From NCBI RefSeq assembly GCF_902488755.1, contig NZ_CABTXF010000023.1, positions 1 through 19,399 of the forward strand: DNA of 19,399 nt, read 5' to 3'. Position 1 is the first letter of the stretch. Each line of letters starts with the position of its first letter. This DNA is from an uncultured Murdochiella sp. (GTDB taxonomy: Bacteria > Bacillota > Clostridia > Tissierellales > Peptoniphilaceae). The translations under genes were made by a program, and so were the position numbers. A model generated the notes under the pieces. It saw nothing but the letters and a program-made list of their open reading frames with translations. It was not told the DNA's origin and did not search any database. Positions 7,801-16,524 of this stretch are shown in pieces.

Positions 7801-8422
7801 TGGAGCGATCGCGGAACGCCTGAATCGCTTTGTGATCGACCATTTCGTCCAAGTCTTTGAAATCCCAAACCGCCACTTTATTAATTTCATGCGACGTACG
7901 GAAACCGTCGAAGAAATGGCAGAACGGCAGGGAACCTTCAATGGCACTTAAATGCGCGACTGCGCCCAAATCCATAACTTCCTGTACAGAGCTGGAGCAG
8001 AGGAAAGCCAAGCCGGTCATACGCGCCGAGTTAATGTCGGAATGGTCTCCGTAAATGGAAAGCGCATGGCTTGCCACCGCACGCGCAGCCACGTGGAAAA
8101 CGCCCGGCAAATTCTCGCCGGCGATTTTATACATATCCGGAATCATCAGCAGCAAACCTTGCGAAGCGGTATACGTACTCGTCAGTGCACCGGCGGCGAG
8201 AGAACCGTGTACCGCACCGGCGGCACCGGCTTCTGACTGCATTTCCACTACCTGCACCGGTTTACCGAAAATGTTCTTCATCCCGTTCGCTGCCCATGTA
8301 TCGACGTGCTCCGGCATCGGAGAGGAAGGGGTGATCGGATAGATCGTCGCCACTTCCGTAAACGCATACGAAACATAGGCGGCAGCTTCGTTGCCATCCA
8401 TTGTTTTGAACTTTTGCACCAT
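4892..8422 (-). CDS. nifJ: Pyruvate:ferredoxin (flavodoxin) oxidoreductase, single-chain
   Basis: PFOR oxidatively decarboxylates pyruvate with CoA to acetyl-CoA and CO2, reducing ferredoxin; it is the central anaerobic pyruvate step. The 1176-residue chain shows the pyruvate-binding YPITPSSPMPE near residue 28. A two-cluster ferredoxin domain follows (C689/692/695/699 and C745/748/751/755). The TPP-domain cluster cysteines are C812, C815, C840 and about C1076, the first three with the same numbering as the Desulfovibrio africanus enzyme. The TPP/Mg motif GDGWAFDIGYGG is near 967, with SNTGGQSSKAT near 1000. The start has a CAGGAG site. It ends at 1176, so it lacks the extra C-terminal domain that protects the D. 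africanus enzyme from oxygen. It is a single-gene unit with its own promoter and terminator. Confidence 0.98.
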   Translation of the reverse strand: MVQKFKTMDGNEAAAYVSYAFTEVATIYPITPSSPMPEHVDTWAANGMKNIFGKPVQVVEMQSEAGAAGAVHGSLAAGALTSTYTASQGLLLMIPDMYKIAGENLPGVFHVAARAVASHALSIYGDHSDINSARMTGLAFLCSSSVQEVMDLGAVAHLSAIEGSLPFCHFFDGFRTSHEINKVAVWDFKDLDEMVDHKAIQAFRDRSMNPNRPKTMGTSQSPDIFFQNLEASNRFYEDIIPIVEKNMAKVSEKTGRSYHLFDYYGDPEAENVVVLMGSACEAMEEVIDAEAEKGNKLGMIKVRLYRPFSRKHFLEALPKNVKKIAVLDRTKEKGALGEPLYMDVCAALYDADIHPVVVGGRYGMGSKDTIPTHLLAVFRNLEKDEPKNHFTISIEDDVTNLSLDQSEVLRIREEGTTRCKFWGFGSDGTVGANKQAIKIIGDNTDQNAQGYFFYDSKKSGGLTISHLRFGKNKIRSTYLLDEADFVSCSKQAYVHQYDLLRGLKQGGVFLLNCTWAKEELEDHLPGQMKRYLAENNIQFYIINASKLAQDIGLGNRTNMIIQSAFFKLSGVLPIEEAVAHLKDSIVKAYGHKGDDVVNMNNKAVDAGIEALERVDIPSAWATAEDETVDLSGTPEFFKKVVRPMLRNEGDDLPVSAFVGREDGHWDAGTSEYEKRGIALYVPEWQIDNCIQCNQCSYVCPHAVIRPFLLNEEEQKNAPEGFVSKKAIGKDMEGLNFRIQVSQLDCTGCGNCADVCPAKTKALVMKPFEEQYEAQKGLWEYAHEKVGYKEVMPDSTIKGSQFKQPLLEFSGACAGCGETPYARLLTQLFGDRMLIANATGCSSIWGASAPSTPYTVDANGCGPAWGNSLFEDAAEYGYGMLLATESNRDLAETKMKQFLELQIDTPLNELFTAWMEGKSDYRASKAATADILEAAKKGVNNAEGQKLLDEIIDLKDYMTKKSQWIFGGDGWAFDIGYGGLDHVLASGKDVNILVMNTEVYSNTGGQSSKATPLAAIAQFAASGKRIKSKDLGLMQSTYGYVYVAQIAMGANQNQTIKALREAEAYNGPSLIIAYAPCINHGIRIGMGKSQEREKQAVEAGYWHLWRYNPLLAEEGKNPFQLDSKEPTADFQEFLMGEVRYSSLKRNFPKAASELYAAAEKAAKERYENYKRLAAIEY

Positions 8423-8505
8423 AATTACTCCTGACTTTCTGTGCGGCCATCCTGCCGTTTTCTGGGGAAAATCCCACTGTTCTCCATCTTTTTGAACCCA
8501 TCCAA

Positions 8506-8534
8506 AGTATAAAAGAAAGGTGTTCTTCCGTCAA
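8506..8534 (-). promoter_or_regulatory. nifJ promoter
   Basis: The minus strand has TTGACG (8529-8534), a 17-base spacer and TATACT (8506-8511), each 5/6 to sigma-A consensus. Initiation would be near 8499, leaving a 5' leader of about 77 nt before the nifJ ATG. The -35 starts only 18 bases after the hprK stop and no terminator lies between, so nifJ may also receive read-through from hprK. Confidence 0.85.
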
Positions 8535-8552
8535 ACTTGCGCCCAATTTGGT

Positions 8553-9506
8553 CTATTGTATGCCCTCTTCGCGTGCCATGCGGTTGGATTCCTCAATCAG
8601 ACGATTGTTTAATTCCAATGCAGCGTTATAGCCCATCTGCTTCAAACGATTATTGCGCACGGCGACTTCGATAATCATGCCGAGATTGCGTCCGGGTTTT
8701 ACCGGCACCGTGATGGCAGGAAGACGAACGCCAAGAATCTCGGTATATTCATCCGTAATGCCCAGCCGGTCGTATTCTTTATCGTCTTGCCAGTCCTCCA
8801 ACATAATCACCATCTCGATCTCCGTCTCTTCCTTAACGGAACCGATGCCATACAGACGGCGAATGTCCAAAATACCCAGACCGCGAATTTCCATGTAATG
8901 ACGAATATTTTCGGGAGCCTGCCCTATGAGGCTGTTATCCACCCTCGTGAGCTCCACCACATCATCCGCCACAAGACGGTGCCCACGAATCAGTAGATCC
9001 AGTCCGGTTTCAGATTTTCCCACGGCACTCTTTCCTTGAATGAGTACCCCCGTACCGAACACTTCCATTAAACCGGCATGTACGGTAGTGGACGGCGCCA
9101 GTAGTTTTTCTAATTCCTGGTTCATCTGCGCAACCAATTTGGTGGTCTGCAACGGCGTGCGCAAAATCGTCTTGTTGTAATAATCGGCTAAATCTAAAAT
9201 ATCGTCGGTAATCGCCTGATCATAAGAATAAATGAGCGCCGGAATAGGATAGGAAAAAAGCCCTCGAAAGCGTTCGTACCGAAGCTGCGGCGAAAGCTGC
9301 ATGTAATAGATATATTCGACGCGCCCGATAATCTGCAGACGTCCCCAGGGGAAATTTTCCATGAAACCGGCTAATTGCAGTCCGGGGCGGTTCACATCCG
9401 CTCCTTTAATAATGATGTCTTCATAGTCCGTCGAGCGAGACACCACTTCCAGTCCGGTTTTTTCCACCAATTCGACCAATTTTACGGTTCGATTTTCGCT
9501 TTCCAT
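8553..9506 (-). CDS. hprK: HPr kinase/phosphorylase
   Basis: HprK phosphorylates and dephosphorylates Ser46 of the PTS protein HPr, generating the signal for CcpA-dependent carbon catabolite control in Bacillota. The 317-residue protein is full length. The P-loop is GKSAVGKSE (158-166), the conserved histidine lies in TVHAGLMEV (H143), HRLVADD (176-182) supplies the acidic pair, and the family signature is MEIRGLGILDIRRLYG (205-220). The N-terminal domain (1-130) is the usual HprK N domain. The start at 9506 sits 2 bases after the uvrC stop, with an AAGAGGA site inside the uvrC end, so the two are co-translated. No HPr, Crh or CcpA gene is in the window. Confidence 0.97.
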   Translation of the reverse strand: MESENRTVKLVELVEKTGLEVVSRSTDYEDIIIKGADVNRPGLQLAGFMENFPWGRLQIIGRVEYIYYMQLSPQLRYERFRGLFSYPIPALIYSYDQAITDDILDLADYYNKTILRTPLQTTKLVAQMNQELEKLLAPSTTVHAGLMEVFGTGVLIQGKSAVGKSETGLDLLIRGHRLVADDVVELTRVDNSLIGQAPENIRHYMEIRGLGILDIRRLYGIGSVKEETEIEMVIMLEDWQDDKEYDRLGITDEYTEILGVRLPAITVPVKPGRNLGMIIEVAVRNNRLKQMGYNAALELNNRLIEESNRMAREEGIQ

Positions 9507-9508
9507 GG

Positions 9509-11479
9509 CTATTCCTCTTTCTGCTCGCCGCTTGTCTTTTGACTTTTTTCTCGCATCCGCTTTTCTACGGCAACTTCTTTTGGCGTTGGAAGCAACTCAT
9601 CCGAGTCCTTTGTTTTCGTTAACGTGGCTTCCTTTTTCGCTTCGTCTTGAAGATACGTCCAAACCGCCTGCGCAGCCTGTCGGGTCATACCTTCCGGCGC
9701 GGAAAGCTCCTCTACGGAAGCCTCCTTCATACGATCCATCGAACCGAACGCGCGAAGAAGCGCTGTACGCCGTTTCTGTCCGATGCCGGGAATAGCGTCC
9801 AACGCCGACTGCGTCATGGCACTTGTGCGCAGCCGCCGGTGATAGGTAATGGCAAAGCGATGGACTTCTTCCTGTACGGCATAAAGATAATGATACAGAG
9901 GGGATCGAGGATCTAACGCCCATTCCCGCTCCTGATAGAACAATGCGCGCGTCACATGCCGATCATCTTTCACCATGCCTACGATGGGAATGTCCAGTTT
10001 TTGGGCACGAAGAACCGCTTCTGCCACGTGTACATGTCCCTTCCCACCATCCATCAGAATAACAGAGGGCAATACGCCAAAACCGGTGTTGGTTTTTCCT
10101 TCGTCTCGATCACGCAAACCATGCGCAATACGTCGCGAAAGCATCTCACGCTGGGAAGCATAATCATCGCTTCCCTCTACGCTTTGTATCTTAAACTTTC
10201 GGTATTCTTTCGGTTCTTTCCGTTCCCGGTTAAAAACCACCATTGCGCCGACGTTCTGCACGCCGGAAACATTGGATACGTCATATGCCTCAACGCGGGA
10301 AAGCGTCCTGCCGACAATGCCCTCTAAGGCGCGAATCCCTGCTTCTTTGTTGCGTTCTTTTCGTTCTTCCCGAGCAAGGGCTTTTGTTAACTGTTCCTCG
10401 GCATTCGCCTGTGCCGTACGCAGAAGCGCCAATTTGTCGCCTCTCTTTGGCACACGCAAATGCACCGCATGACCTTTCCTTTCACGAAGAAACGCGACGA
10501 TGGTCTCCTCTTCTTCCGGCTTTTGCGCCAAATAAATTTCACCGGGAATATAGGGCGCATCCAGATAAAATTGCTTCAGGAAAGACGCAAGAACCGCTTT
10601 TTCCTCTTCCTGATATTCTTCCTGAATACGAAACGTGCGCCGGTCAACGACTTTTCCGCCACGCACGAAAAAAACCTGCATAATAATCTGATTACCACTT
10701 CGCGCCATGGCGAGGATATCCGCATCTTTTCCACGCGTTAGCGTAACCTTCTGTTTTTCCTGCAACGCATCCAAATTGTAAAGCGCATCACGATAACGCG
10801 CCGCTCGTTCATAATCCAGCGCCTCGGATGCCGTCATCATTTCCTGCATCCAGTGCGCCCGAATCTCGCGATCATTTCCCTTGAGCACCTCTTCCACCCG
10901 ACGCACCTGCTCCTGATACGCCGCTTCATCCGCCAAACCGACACAAGGGGCAGGACATTGCCCCAAATCGTAATTGAGACAAGGTCTTTTCCGCCGCGCG
11001 CCACGGTCGAAATCAAGACGACAAGTACGCAAACCGAAAAGACGCTGAAAGAGACGGATCGTATCATTCACCGCATAGGCATTGGGAAAGGGACCAAAGT
11101 ACCTTGCGCCGTCCTGCTTGGTTTGGCGCACTTTAAGAAGACGCGGATAGCGTTCCTGCGGAATGCAGATATACGGATACTGCTTGTCGTCGCGAAGCAA
11201 GATGTTGTAATGAGGTCGATGCTGTTTGATGAAATTGGACTCCAGCACCAAGGCTTCGACCTCGTTGTCCACGACGATGTATTCGAAATGATCGACGTGC
11301 TCCACCATAGCAAGCACCTTTGGGCTCTTTCCATGGGAAGAAGGGGTAAAATAGGACCGCACACGCCGACGCAGAGAAATCGCCTTCCCCACATAAATAA
11401 TGACGTTGTTTGCGTCACGCATGAGGTACACGCCCGGCGATTCGGGCAGTCGTTTCAATTCCTCTGAAAAATCTTTCAT
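9509..11479 (-). CDS. uvrC: Excinuclease ABC subunit C
   Basis: UvrC makes the dual incisions of nucleotide excision repair with UvrA and UvrB. The 656-residue protein has an N-terminal GIY-YIG nuclease domain (GVY 16-18, YVG 29-31). Four cysteines at 153, 167, 175 and 179 match those binding an Fe-S cluster in E. coli UvrC. A UVR/UvrB-contact domain (about 207-245), the RNase H-like 5' nuclease domain (AYDVSNVSGVQNVGAMVVF) and a helix-hairpin-helix region (about 562-592, AIPGIGQKRRTALLRAFGSM) follow. After the HhH there is a charged, Lys/Glu-rich tail of about 55 residues that looks disordered. The ATG overlaps the pepP stop as ATGA; hprK follows 2 bases after its stop. The uvrC-hprK pairing is common in clostridial genomes. 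Confidence 0.98.
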   Translation of the reverse strand: MKDFSEELKRLPESPGVYLMRDANNVIIYVGKAISLRRRVRSYFTPSSHGKSPKVLAMVEHVDHFEYIVVDNEVEALVLESNFIKQHRPHYNILLRDDKQYPYICIPQERYPRLLKVRQTKQDGARYFGPFPNAYAVNDTIRLFQRLFGLRTCRLDFDRGARRKRPCLNYDLGQCPAPCVGLADEAAYQEQVRRVEEVLKGNDREIRAHWMQEMMTASEALDYERAARYRDALYNLDALQEKQKVTLTRGKDADILAMARSGNQIIMQVFFVRGGKVVDRRTFRIQEEYQEEEKAVLASFLKQFYLDAPYIPGEIYLAQKPEEEETIVAFLRERKGHAVHLRVPKRGDKLALLRTAQANAEEQLTKALAREERKERNKEAGIRALEGIVGRTLSRVEAYDVSNVSGVQNVGAMVVFNRERKEPKEYRKFKIQSVEGSDDYASQREMLSRRIAHGLRDRDEGKTNTGFGVLPSVILMDGGKGHVHVAEAVLRAQKLDIPIVGMVKDDRHVTRALFYQEREWALDPRSPLYHYLYAVQEEVHRFAITYHRRLRTSAMTQSALDAIPGIGQKRRTALLRAFGSMDRMKEASVEELSAPEGMTRQAAQAVWTYLQDEAKKEATLTKTKDSDELLPTPKEVAVEKRMREKSQKTSGEQKEE

Positions 11480-13272
11480 TCCCTCGTCTCGCGTTCAAGC
11501 GGCTTGCAGCGTGCGGACAAGTAGCGGAGGTCTTCGTCTTCAAGATGCGGAGAAAGTTTCTCGTAGCAGATGGCATTGTAGTCATTGAGCCACTGCAATT
11601 CTTCCTCTGTAAGCATATCGACGTTAACCGGTCGTGTATCGATAGGTACCCAGGTAAGCGCTTCAAGAGCATACCATGTACCGTATTCGTTCGTTTCTTT
11701 CTCTACGCAGAGCGTGATGGATTCGATACGAATGCCGTGTTTTCCGGCAACGTAGAGTCCCGGCTCCATAGAAGTCACCATGCCCGGCGCCAACTCCACG
11801 ATGCCGCCCCCTCTCGGAACATTCGTAAACGACTGCGGGCCTTCATGCACTGCCAAAATATGACCAACACCATGTCCCGTTCCATGGAAGAAGGTTTTCT
11901 TCGCCTGATATAACGGGGACATCACAAGAGAGGAAACGTACATGCCCGGCGTCCCCTTGGGAAACACCGCTGTCATGCCGGCGATATGCGCTTTCAGAAC
12001 CAGCGTATAATCTTCGCGCTCCTCCTCTGTGATCGGACCCATCGCCACTGTGCGTGTAATATCCGTTGTTCCTTCCCAATAATGACCGCCACTGTCCACC
12101 AAAAGCAGCCCCTTTGGCTCAATGGTTGCCGTGGTTTTGCTTAGCATGGGATCATAATGTACCACCGCAGCATTTGCACCATAGCCAATAATGGCGCCAA
12201 AACTATCCAAAAGGAAATGCTCCTGCTCGGCACGCAGTTCATGCAATTTCCGTACCGCCGCTCGCTCGTTGACGGCACGTGACGGCGCACCGGTTTCCAC
12301 CCAGTTGAAGAACTTCATAAGCGCCACGCCGTCTTTGATGTACGCTTCTTTCATATTGCGGATTTCGGTCTCATTTTTGATCGCTTTCATCAGCGAAGTG
12401 AGATTCGTCCCCTGTTGAATCTTCACATTTTCGCGCAGACAACGATACAGGGTGATACTCGTATACTCCGGATCAAGATAGACAATCTTTTGCCCCGCGA
12501 TTTCCTCCAGTGCCGGCGCAATCGCTTCATAATCCAGGATTTCGACACCGGCTTCGGCAAGGTTCTTCACAATCTCCGGCGTTATCTTATCCTGCTGCAC
12601 AAAGAGCTTCGCCTCCTCTTCGGAAACGAGGGCATAACTTAACACTACAGGTGTGTCTTCTACATCGTAGCCGCGAAGGTTATAAAGATACGCCACATCA
12701 TCCAAACCACTGATAAAGGTATAGTCGCACTCGCGATCGCGCAGCATAAAGCGCAAGATGCGTAATTTTTCTTCAATTGTCGCACCGGAATAGGCTTTGT
12801 CCAGGAAAAATGCCGGTTTTGAGGGAAGCGCCGGACGATCTGTCCAAATATCGGAAACATAGTCCACGTCAATGACCAAGATGCGCTTTCCCATAGCTTT
12901 GGCTAACTCACGATAGCGTGAAACGGAAAAGCACATACCATCAAAGCCTATCTTCCCGAACGGAGAGACATTTTCCCGCAGAAAATCGTCCATTTTCTGA
13001 TCTATGCCCATGCGATAGAGCGTAATCCCGGATCCCTTCAGCTGTTCCTCGGCTTGCAGGAAATAACGACTGTCTGTCCACAGTCCAGCCCCGTTTCTCG
13101 TCACCACAAGAGTGCCAGCAGAGCCCGTAAAGCCGCTCATGAATACGCGCGTTTTATAGAAATCGGGTACGTATTCTGATTGATGCGGATCTGCGGTAGG
13201 GATGATGTACGCTTCTAAATCTCGTTTTGCCATGTGCTTACGCAAGGCCTGTAGACGTTCTGTAATCGTCAT
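11476..13272 (-). CDS. pepP: Xaa-Pro aminopeptidase, M24 family (aminopeptidase P, long form)
   Basis: Aminopeptidase P removes N-terminal residues preceding proline and is a dinuclear metal enzyme of the cytoplasm. At 598 residues this is the three-domain form (two creatinase-like N-terminal domains plus M24 catalytic domain and C-terminal segment) seen in XPNPEP1-type enzymes, not the ~440-residue E. coli PepP form. All five metal ligands are identifiable: D393 and D404 (VDSGGHYWEGTTD), H467 (GTGHGVGH), E503 (SMEPGLYV) and E517 (RIES). A GGAGAA site precedes the ATG at 13272, and a small hairpin (13285-13297) lies just ahead of it. Its stop overlaps the uvrC start. No signal peptide is visible. 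Confidence 0.95.
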   Translation of the reverse strand: MTITERLQALRKHMAKRDLEAYIIPTADPHQSEYVPDFYKTRVFMSGFTGSAGTLVVTRNGAGLWTDSRYFLQAEEQLKGSGITLYRMGIDQKMDDFLRENVSPFGKIGFDGMCFSVSRYRELAKAMGKRILVIDVDYVSDIWTDRPALPSKPAFFLDKAYSGATIEEKLRILRFMLRDRECDYTFISGLDDVAYLYNLRGYDVEDTPVVLSYALVSEEEAKLFVQQDKITPEIVKNLAEAGVEILDYEAIAPALEEIAGQKIVYLDPEYTSITLYRCLRENVKIQQGTNLTSLMKAIKNETEIRNMKEAYIKDGVALMKFFNWVETGAPSRAVNERAAVRKLHELRAEQEHFLLDSFGAIIGYGANAAVVHYDPMLSKTTATIEPKGLLLVDSGGHYWEGTTDITRTVAMGPITEEEREDYTLVLKAHIAGMTAVFPKGTPGMYVSSLVMSPLYQAKKTFFHGTGHGVGHILAVHEGPQSFTNVPRGGGIVELAPGMVTSMEPGLYVAGKHGIRIESITLCVEKETNEYGTWYALEALTWVPIDTRPVNVDMLTEEELQWLNDYNAICYEKLSPHLEDEDLRYLSARCKPLERETRE

Positions 13273-13332
13273 AATTCTCCTTTCTGCCGAATCGGCAAAT
13301 CACACGGTCTATGCTTTATGACCAGATCAACA

Positions 13333-14427
13333 TTACACATTAAAGCGGAAATGCACGATGTCGCCGTCGCGCATAATATAGTCTTTTCCTTCCAATCGTA
13401 ATTTTCCAGACTCACGAATCGCCGCCATAGATCCAGCTGCCATAAAGTCCGCATAGGAAAAAATTTCCGCGCGAATGAAGCCGCGCTGAATATCGGAGTG
13501 AATTTTCCCGGCAGCTTCCCAAGCACTCGTCCCCTTGGCAATCGTCCAAGCGCGCGATTCATCTTCTCCCGTCGTTAGGAAAGACATGAGCCCTAAAAGG
13601 TCATAGGAGGCAACAATAAGCCGATCTAAACCGGATTGGCTAAGTCCCATCATAGTCAGAAACTCCGCCCGTTCTTCTTCGTCTAACTGCGCAATCTCCG
13701 CCTCGGTCTTTGCCGAAATAACCACGACACGCGCCTGCTCCGTTTCCGCAAATGCGCGTACCTTTTGGACGTTTTCGTTAGTTGCCCCATCATCCGCACA
13801 ATCCTCATCGCTCACATTGGCAACGTAAATGACCGGTTTGACCGACAAAAGCTGATACGAGCTGAGCAGTTTTTTCTCTTCGTCATTCAGATCTAACACG
13901 CGGGCAGATCGTCCCTCTTCCAGCACCGTTTTAATGCGCTGTAAAAGATCTACTTCGGGGCGCACCTCTTTATCCGCCTTTGCCTGCTTTTCTTTCTTGA
14001 GCAAAATGCGGTCAATTTGTTCCAAATCCGACAGAATCAGTTCCAAATTGATGGTTTCAATATCGCGCAACGGATCCACCGAACCATCCACATGCGTTAC
14101 ATTTTCATCTTCAAAGCAACGCAGAACCTCAACAATCGCCTCGCAAGTTCGAATGTCGCCGAGGAACTTATTTCCCAACCCTTCTCCTTTGCTCGCTCCG
14201 CGCACCAAACCGGCGATGTCATAAAACTCAATAACTGCCGGAACTACTTTTTTGGACGAAAAGCGTTCTGCCAGAACAGAGAGACGCTCATCCGGCACCT
14301 CCACCAATCCAATGTTGGGTTCAATGGTATTAAAAGGGTAGTTTTCCGCCGGTACACCGGCATGGGTGATCGCGTTAAAAAGCGTGGACTTCCCGACGTT
14401 CGGCAGACCGACGATACCTAATTTCAT
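13333..14427 (-). CDS. ychF: Redox-regulated ATPase YchF (Obg-related)
   Basis: YchF/OLA1 proteins are universally conserved P-loop ATPases of the Obg family that associate with ribosomes and respond to oxidative stress. The 364-residue protein has GLPNVGKST (7-15) as G1 and DIAGLVRGASKGEGLGNKFL as the G3/Obg segment. A non-canonical G4, NVSDEDCAD, replaces NKxD, which explains ATP rather than GTP preference in the family. SAKTEAE is the G5, and the C-terminal TGS domain ends in REGKL-like and DGDIVHFRFNV segments. An AAAGGAG site lies 11 bases before the ATG. A 60-nt gap separates it from pepP with no obvious promoter, and 91 nt separate it from hppA, with only a short GGCG-AAAAA-CGCC hairpin and no T-run. 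Confidence 0.97.
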   Translation of the reverse strand: MKLGIVGLPNVGKSTLFNAITHAGVPAENYPFNTIEPNIGLVEVPDERLSVLAERFSSKKVVPAVIEFYDIAGLVRGASKGEGLGNKFLGDIRTCEAIVEVLRCFEDENVTHVDGSVDPLRDIETINLELILSDLEQIDRILLKKEKQAKADKEVRPEVDLLQRIKTVLEEGRSARVLDLNDEEKKLLSSYQLLSVKPVIYVANVSDEDCADDGATNENVQKVRAFAETEQARVVVISAKTEAEIAQLDEEERAEFLTMMGLSQSGLDRLIVASYDLLGLMSFLTTGEDESRAWTIAKGTSAWEAAGKIHSDIQRGFIRAEIFSYADFMAAGSMAAIRESGKLRLEGKDYIMRDGDIVHFRFNV

Positions 14428-14518
14428 GTATGTGCTTTCTCCTTTAGTTCCCAGAGGGTCGTTCGGCGTTTTTCGCCCTGTTCATCCCCCTGCTTTCCCT
14501 TGTCTCTTGTTTTCCTTC

Positions 14519-16498
14519 TTATAAAAACAGCGGAAGGAAAATCAGCGATACCGTCGTCATCAGCTTAATCAAAATGTTGATGGACGGTCCGGATGTATCT
14601 TTGAACGGGTCGCCGACTGTATCGCCGGTGACCGCTGCTTTATGCGCGTCACTGCCCTTGCCGCCATATACGCCGGTCTCGATGTATTTCTTGGCGTTAT
14701 CCCATGCTCCACCGGCATTTGCCATCATGATTGCCAACAGCACACCCGTGATCAATGCACCAACAAGCAAACCACCGAGCGCTTCCACGCCGATTATCAT
14801 GCCCACCAAAAGCGGAGCGGCAACTGCCAGTAAACCCGGCAGAATCATTTTGCGCAAAGACGCTTGTGTTGAAATATCAATGCAACGACCGTAATCCGGG
14901 TCGGCAGTACCTTGCATAATGCCCGGATTCTTACGGAACTGTCCGCGTACTTCCTCCACCATCGCATTAGCGGCATCCCCAACAGCATTCATCGTCAACG
15001 CACTGAAGAGGAAGGGAAGCATACCGCCGATAAACGCACCGGCAATGACCTGTGGTTTAGTAACATCCAACGTTGCCAGCTGCGCGTGTTGCGTATAGGA
15101 GGCAAACAGAGAAAGCGCGGTTAATGCAGCGGATCCGATGGCAAATCCCTTACCAATCGCCGCCGTCGTATTTCCTACCGAGTCCAACTTGTCCGTAATG
15201 GCACGGACATTTTCCGGTAAAGCGGTCATCTCGGCAATGCCGCCTGCGTTATCGGCTACCGGCCCGTACGCATCAACAGCAATGGTCATCGCACAGGTTG
15301 CCAACATTCCGAGCGCCGCCAGCGAAATGGCGTAGAGACCGGCATTCGGCCCCATCCCGTTCATGCCCATGAAGGAAACAATAATACCGATGGCGATAAA
15401 AAGAATTGGCACGGCTGTGGAATTCATCCCTACAGAAAGTCCGGAAATGATATTGGTAGCCGAACCGGTCGTGGATTCTTTGGCAATCTTCTTGACGAAA
15501 GGAAATGCCTCGGACGTATAAATCTCGGTGATTTTAGAGATGCCCAAACCAACGGCGATGCCACAGAGCACGGGAATGAACGGACGCACTTCGCCGAATA
15601 CGATAAAGCTAAAGAGCAAGGAGGTCACCAGTAAAATTGCAGCGGAGTAAAGTGTACCGAGGTTTAATGAACGCTGAGGATTATCGGAACCATGCACGGA
15701 TTGAATGCCCACGATGGCGGAAATCAAACCACAAAAAACTAACGTCAGCGCATATTGTACGCCTTTTTCCTGGAAAGCAAGTGTGCCAAGGGTGATGGCG
15801 GACAAAATTGCGCCAACATAGGATTCAAAGAGGTCTGCGCCCATGCCAGCAACGTCCCCGACGTTATCGCCGACATTATCTGCGATAACTGCCGGATTGC
15901 GCGGATCATCTTCCGGAATGCCCGCTTCCACTTTACCGACCAAATCGGCGCCGACATCCGCAGCCTTCGTGTAAATGCCGCCGCCCACACGAGCAAACAG
16001 CGCAACAAAGGAAGCGCCAAGGCTAAAGCCCATCACGATGCTGGCATCATGGAAAAGGAGATAGAAAAAGCTAACGCCGATTGCGCCGAGCCCAACGACC
16101 ACAAGTCCCATAACAGAACCGCTGAAAAAGGCGACTTGCAGCGCCTCGTTAATGCCTTTGGTCGCTGCCGCATTTGTCGTACGCACGTTTGCCAGCGTTG
16201 CCGCATTCATCCCGATAAAACCGGCGAGCATGGAGAAAAGCGCGCCAATCAGGAAACAAACCGCCGTCGACCACGATCCAATTCCAAGGCCAATGGCAAA
16301 AAATACGACGACCATCAGTGCGGCAATGACCATGTACTCGCGCCGTAAAAATGCAAATGCACCGGCACGGTTAAGCCCCGCGATGTGTGTCATTTCCTTT
16401 GTTCCGGCAGGAAGCCGTTGAATCACCTGCAGCTTCATCATCGCCAACGCGATGGATGCCACGCCGACAATAATGGCAATAATCGCTAAAAAGTTCAT
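14519..16498 (-). CDS. hppA: Membrane-bound ion-translocating pyrophosphatase, K+-dependent subtype
   Basis: This polytopic membrane protein couples pyrophosphate hydrolysis to export of H+ and/or Na+. The 659 residues are almost continuous hydrophobic helices. The pyrophosphate/Mg site is shown by EDDPRNPAVIADNVGDNVGD (from about residue 193), and the C-terminal segment has VTGDTVGDPFKDTSGPSINIL. GNTTAAIGKG (442-451) has alanine and glycine where K+-independent enzymes have lysine and threonine, which marks the K+-dependent class. I cannot tell H+ from Na+ pumping by eye. I set the start at 16498 because GGAGG lies 5 bases upstream; a longer reading to 16510 would need a TTG codon overlapping that site. 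It heads the hppA-ychF-pepP-uvrC-hprK run. Confidence 0.97.
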   Translation of the reverse strand: MNFLAIIAIIVGVASIALAMMKLQVIQRLPAGTKEMTHIAGLNRAGAFAFLRREYMVIAALMVVVFFAIGLGIGSWSTAVCFLIGALFSMLAGFIGMNAATLANVRTTNAAATKGINEALQVAFFSGSVMGLVVVGLGAIGVSFFYLLFHDASIVMGFSLGASFVALFARVGGGIYTKAADVGADLVGKVEAGIPEDDPRNPAVIADNVGDNVGDVAGMGADLFESYVGAILSAITLGTLAFQEKGVQYALTLVFCGLISAIVGIQSVHGSDNPQRSLNLGTLYSAAILLVTSLLFSFIVFGEVRPFIPVLCGIAVGLGISKITEIYTSEAFPFVKKIAKESTTGSATNIISGLSVGMNSTAVPILFIAIGIIVSFMGMNGMGPNAGLYAISLAALGMLATCAMTIAVDAYGPVADNAGGIAEMTALPENVRAITDKLDSVGNTTAAIGKGFAIGSAALTALSLFASYTQHAQLATLDVTKPQVIAGAFIGGMLPFLFSALTMNAVGDAANAMVEEVRGQFRKNPGIMQGTADPDYGRCIDISTQASLRKMILPGLLAVAAPLLVGMIIGVEALGGLLVGALITGVLLAIMMANAGGAWDNAKKYIETGVYGGKGSDAHKAAVTGDTVGDPFKDTSGPSINILIKLMTTVSLIFLPLFL

Positions 16499-16524
16499 GT
16501 TTACCTCCAAACGAGATTTCTCCG

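Noticed and set aside
8423..8499. Riboswitch or attenuator in the 77-nt nifJ leader
   Set aside because: Only a 4-bp stem around GGGATTTTCCC is visible; there is no terminator/antiterminator pair or known aptamer motif.
10853..11467. 204-residue rightward frame opposite uvrC
   Set aside because: Antisense to the GIY-YIG and cysteine region of uvrC, with no family resemblance.
15755..16348. 197-residue rightward frame opposite hppA
   Set aside because: Antisense to conserved membrane helices and the pyrophosphate site; its charged, Lys/Arg/His-rich composition is that of a complement of a hydrophobic gene.
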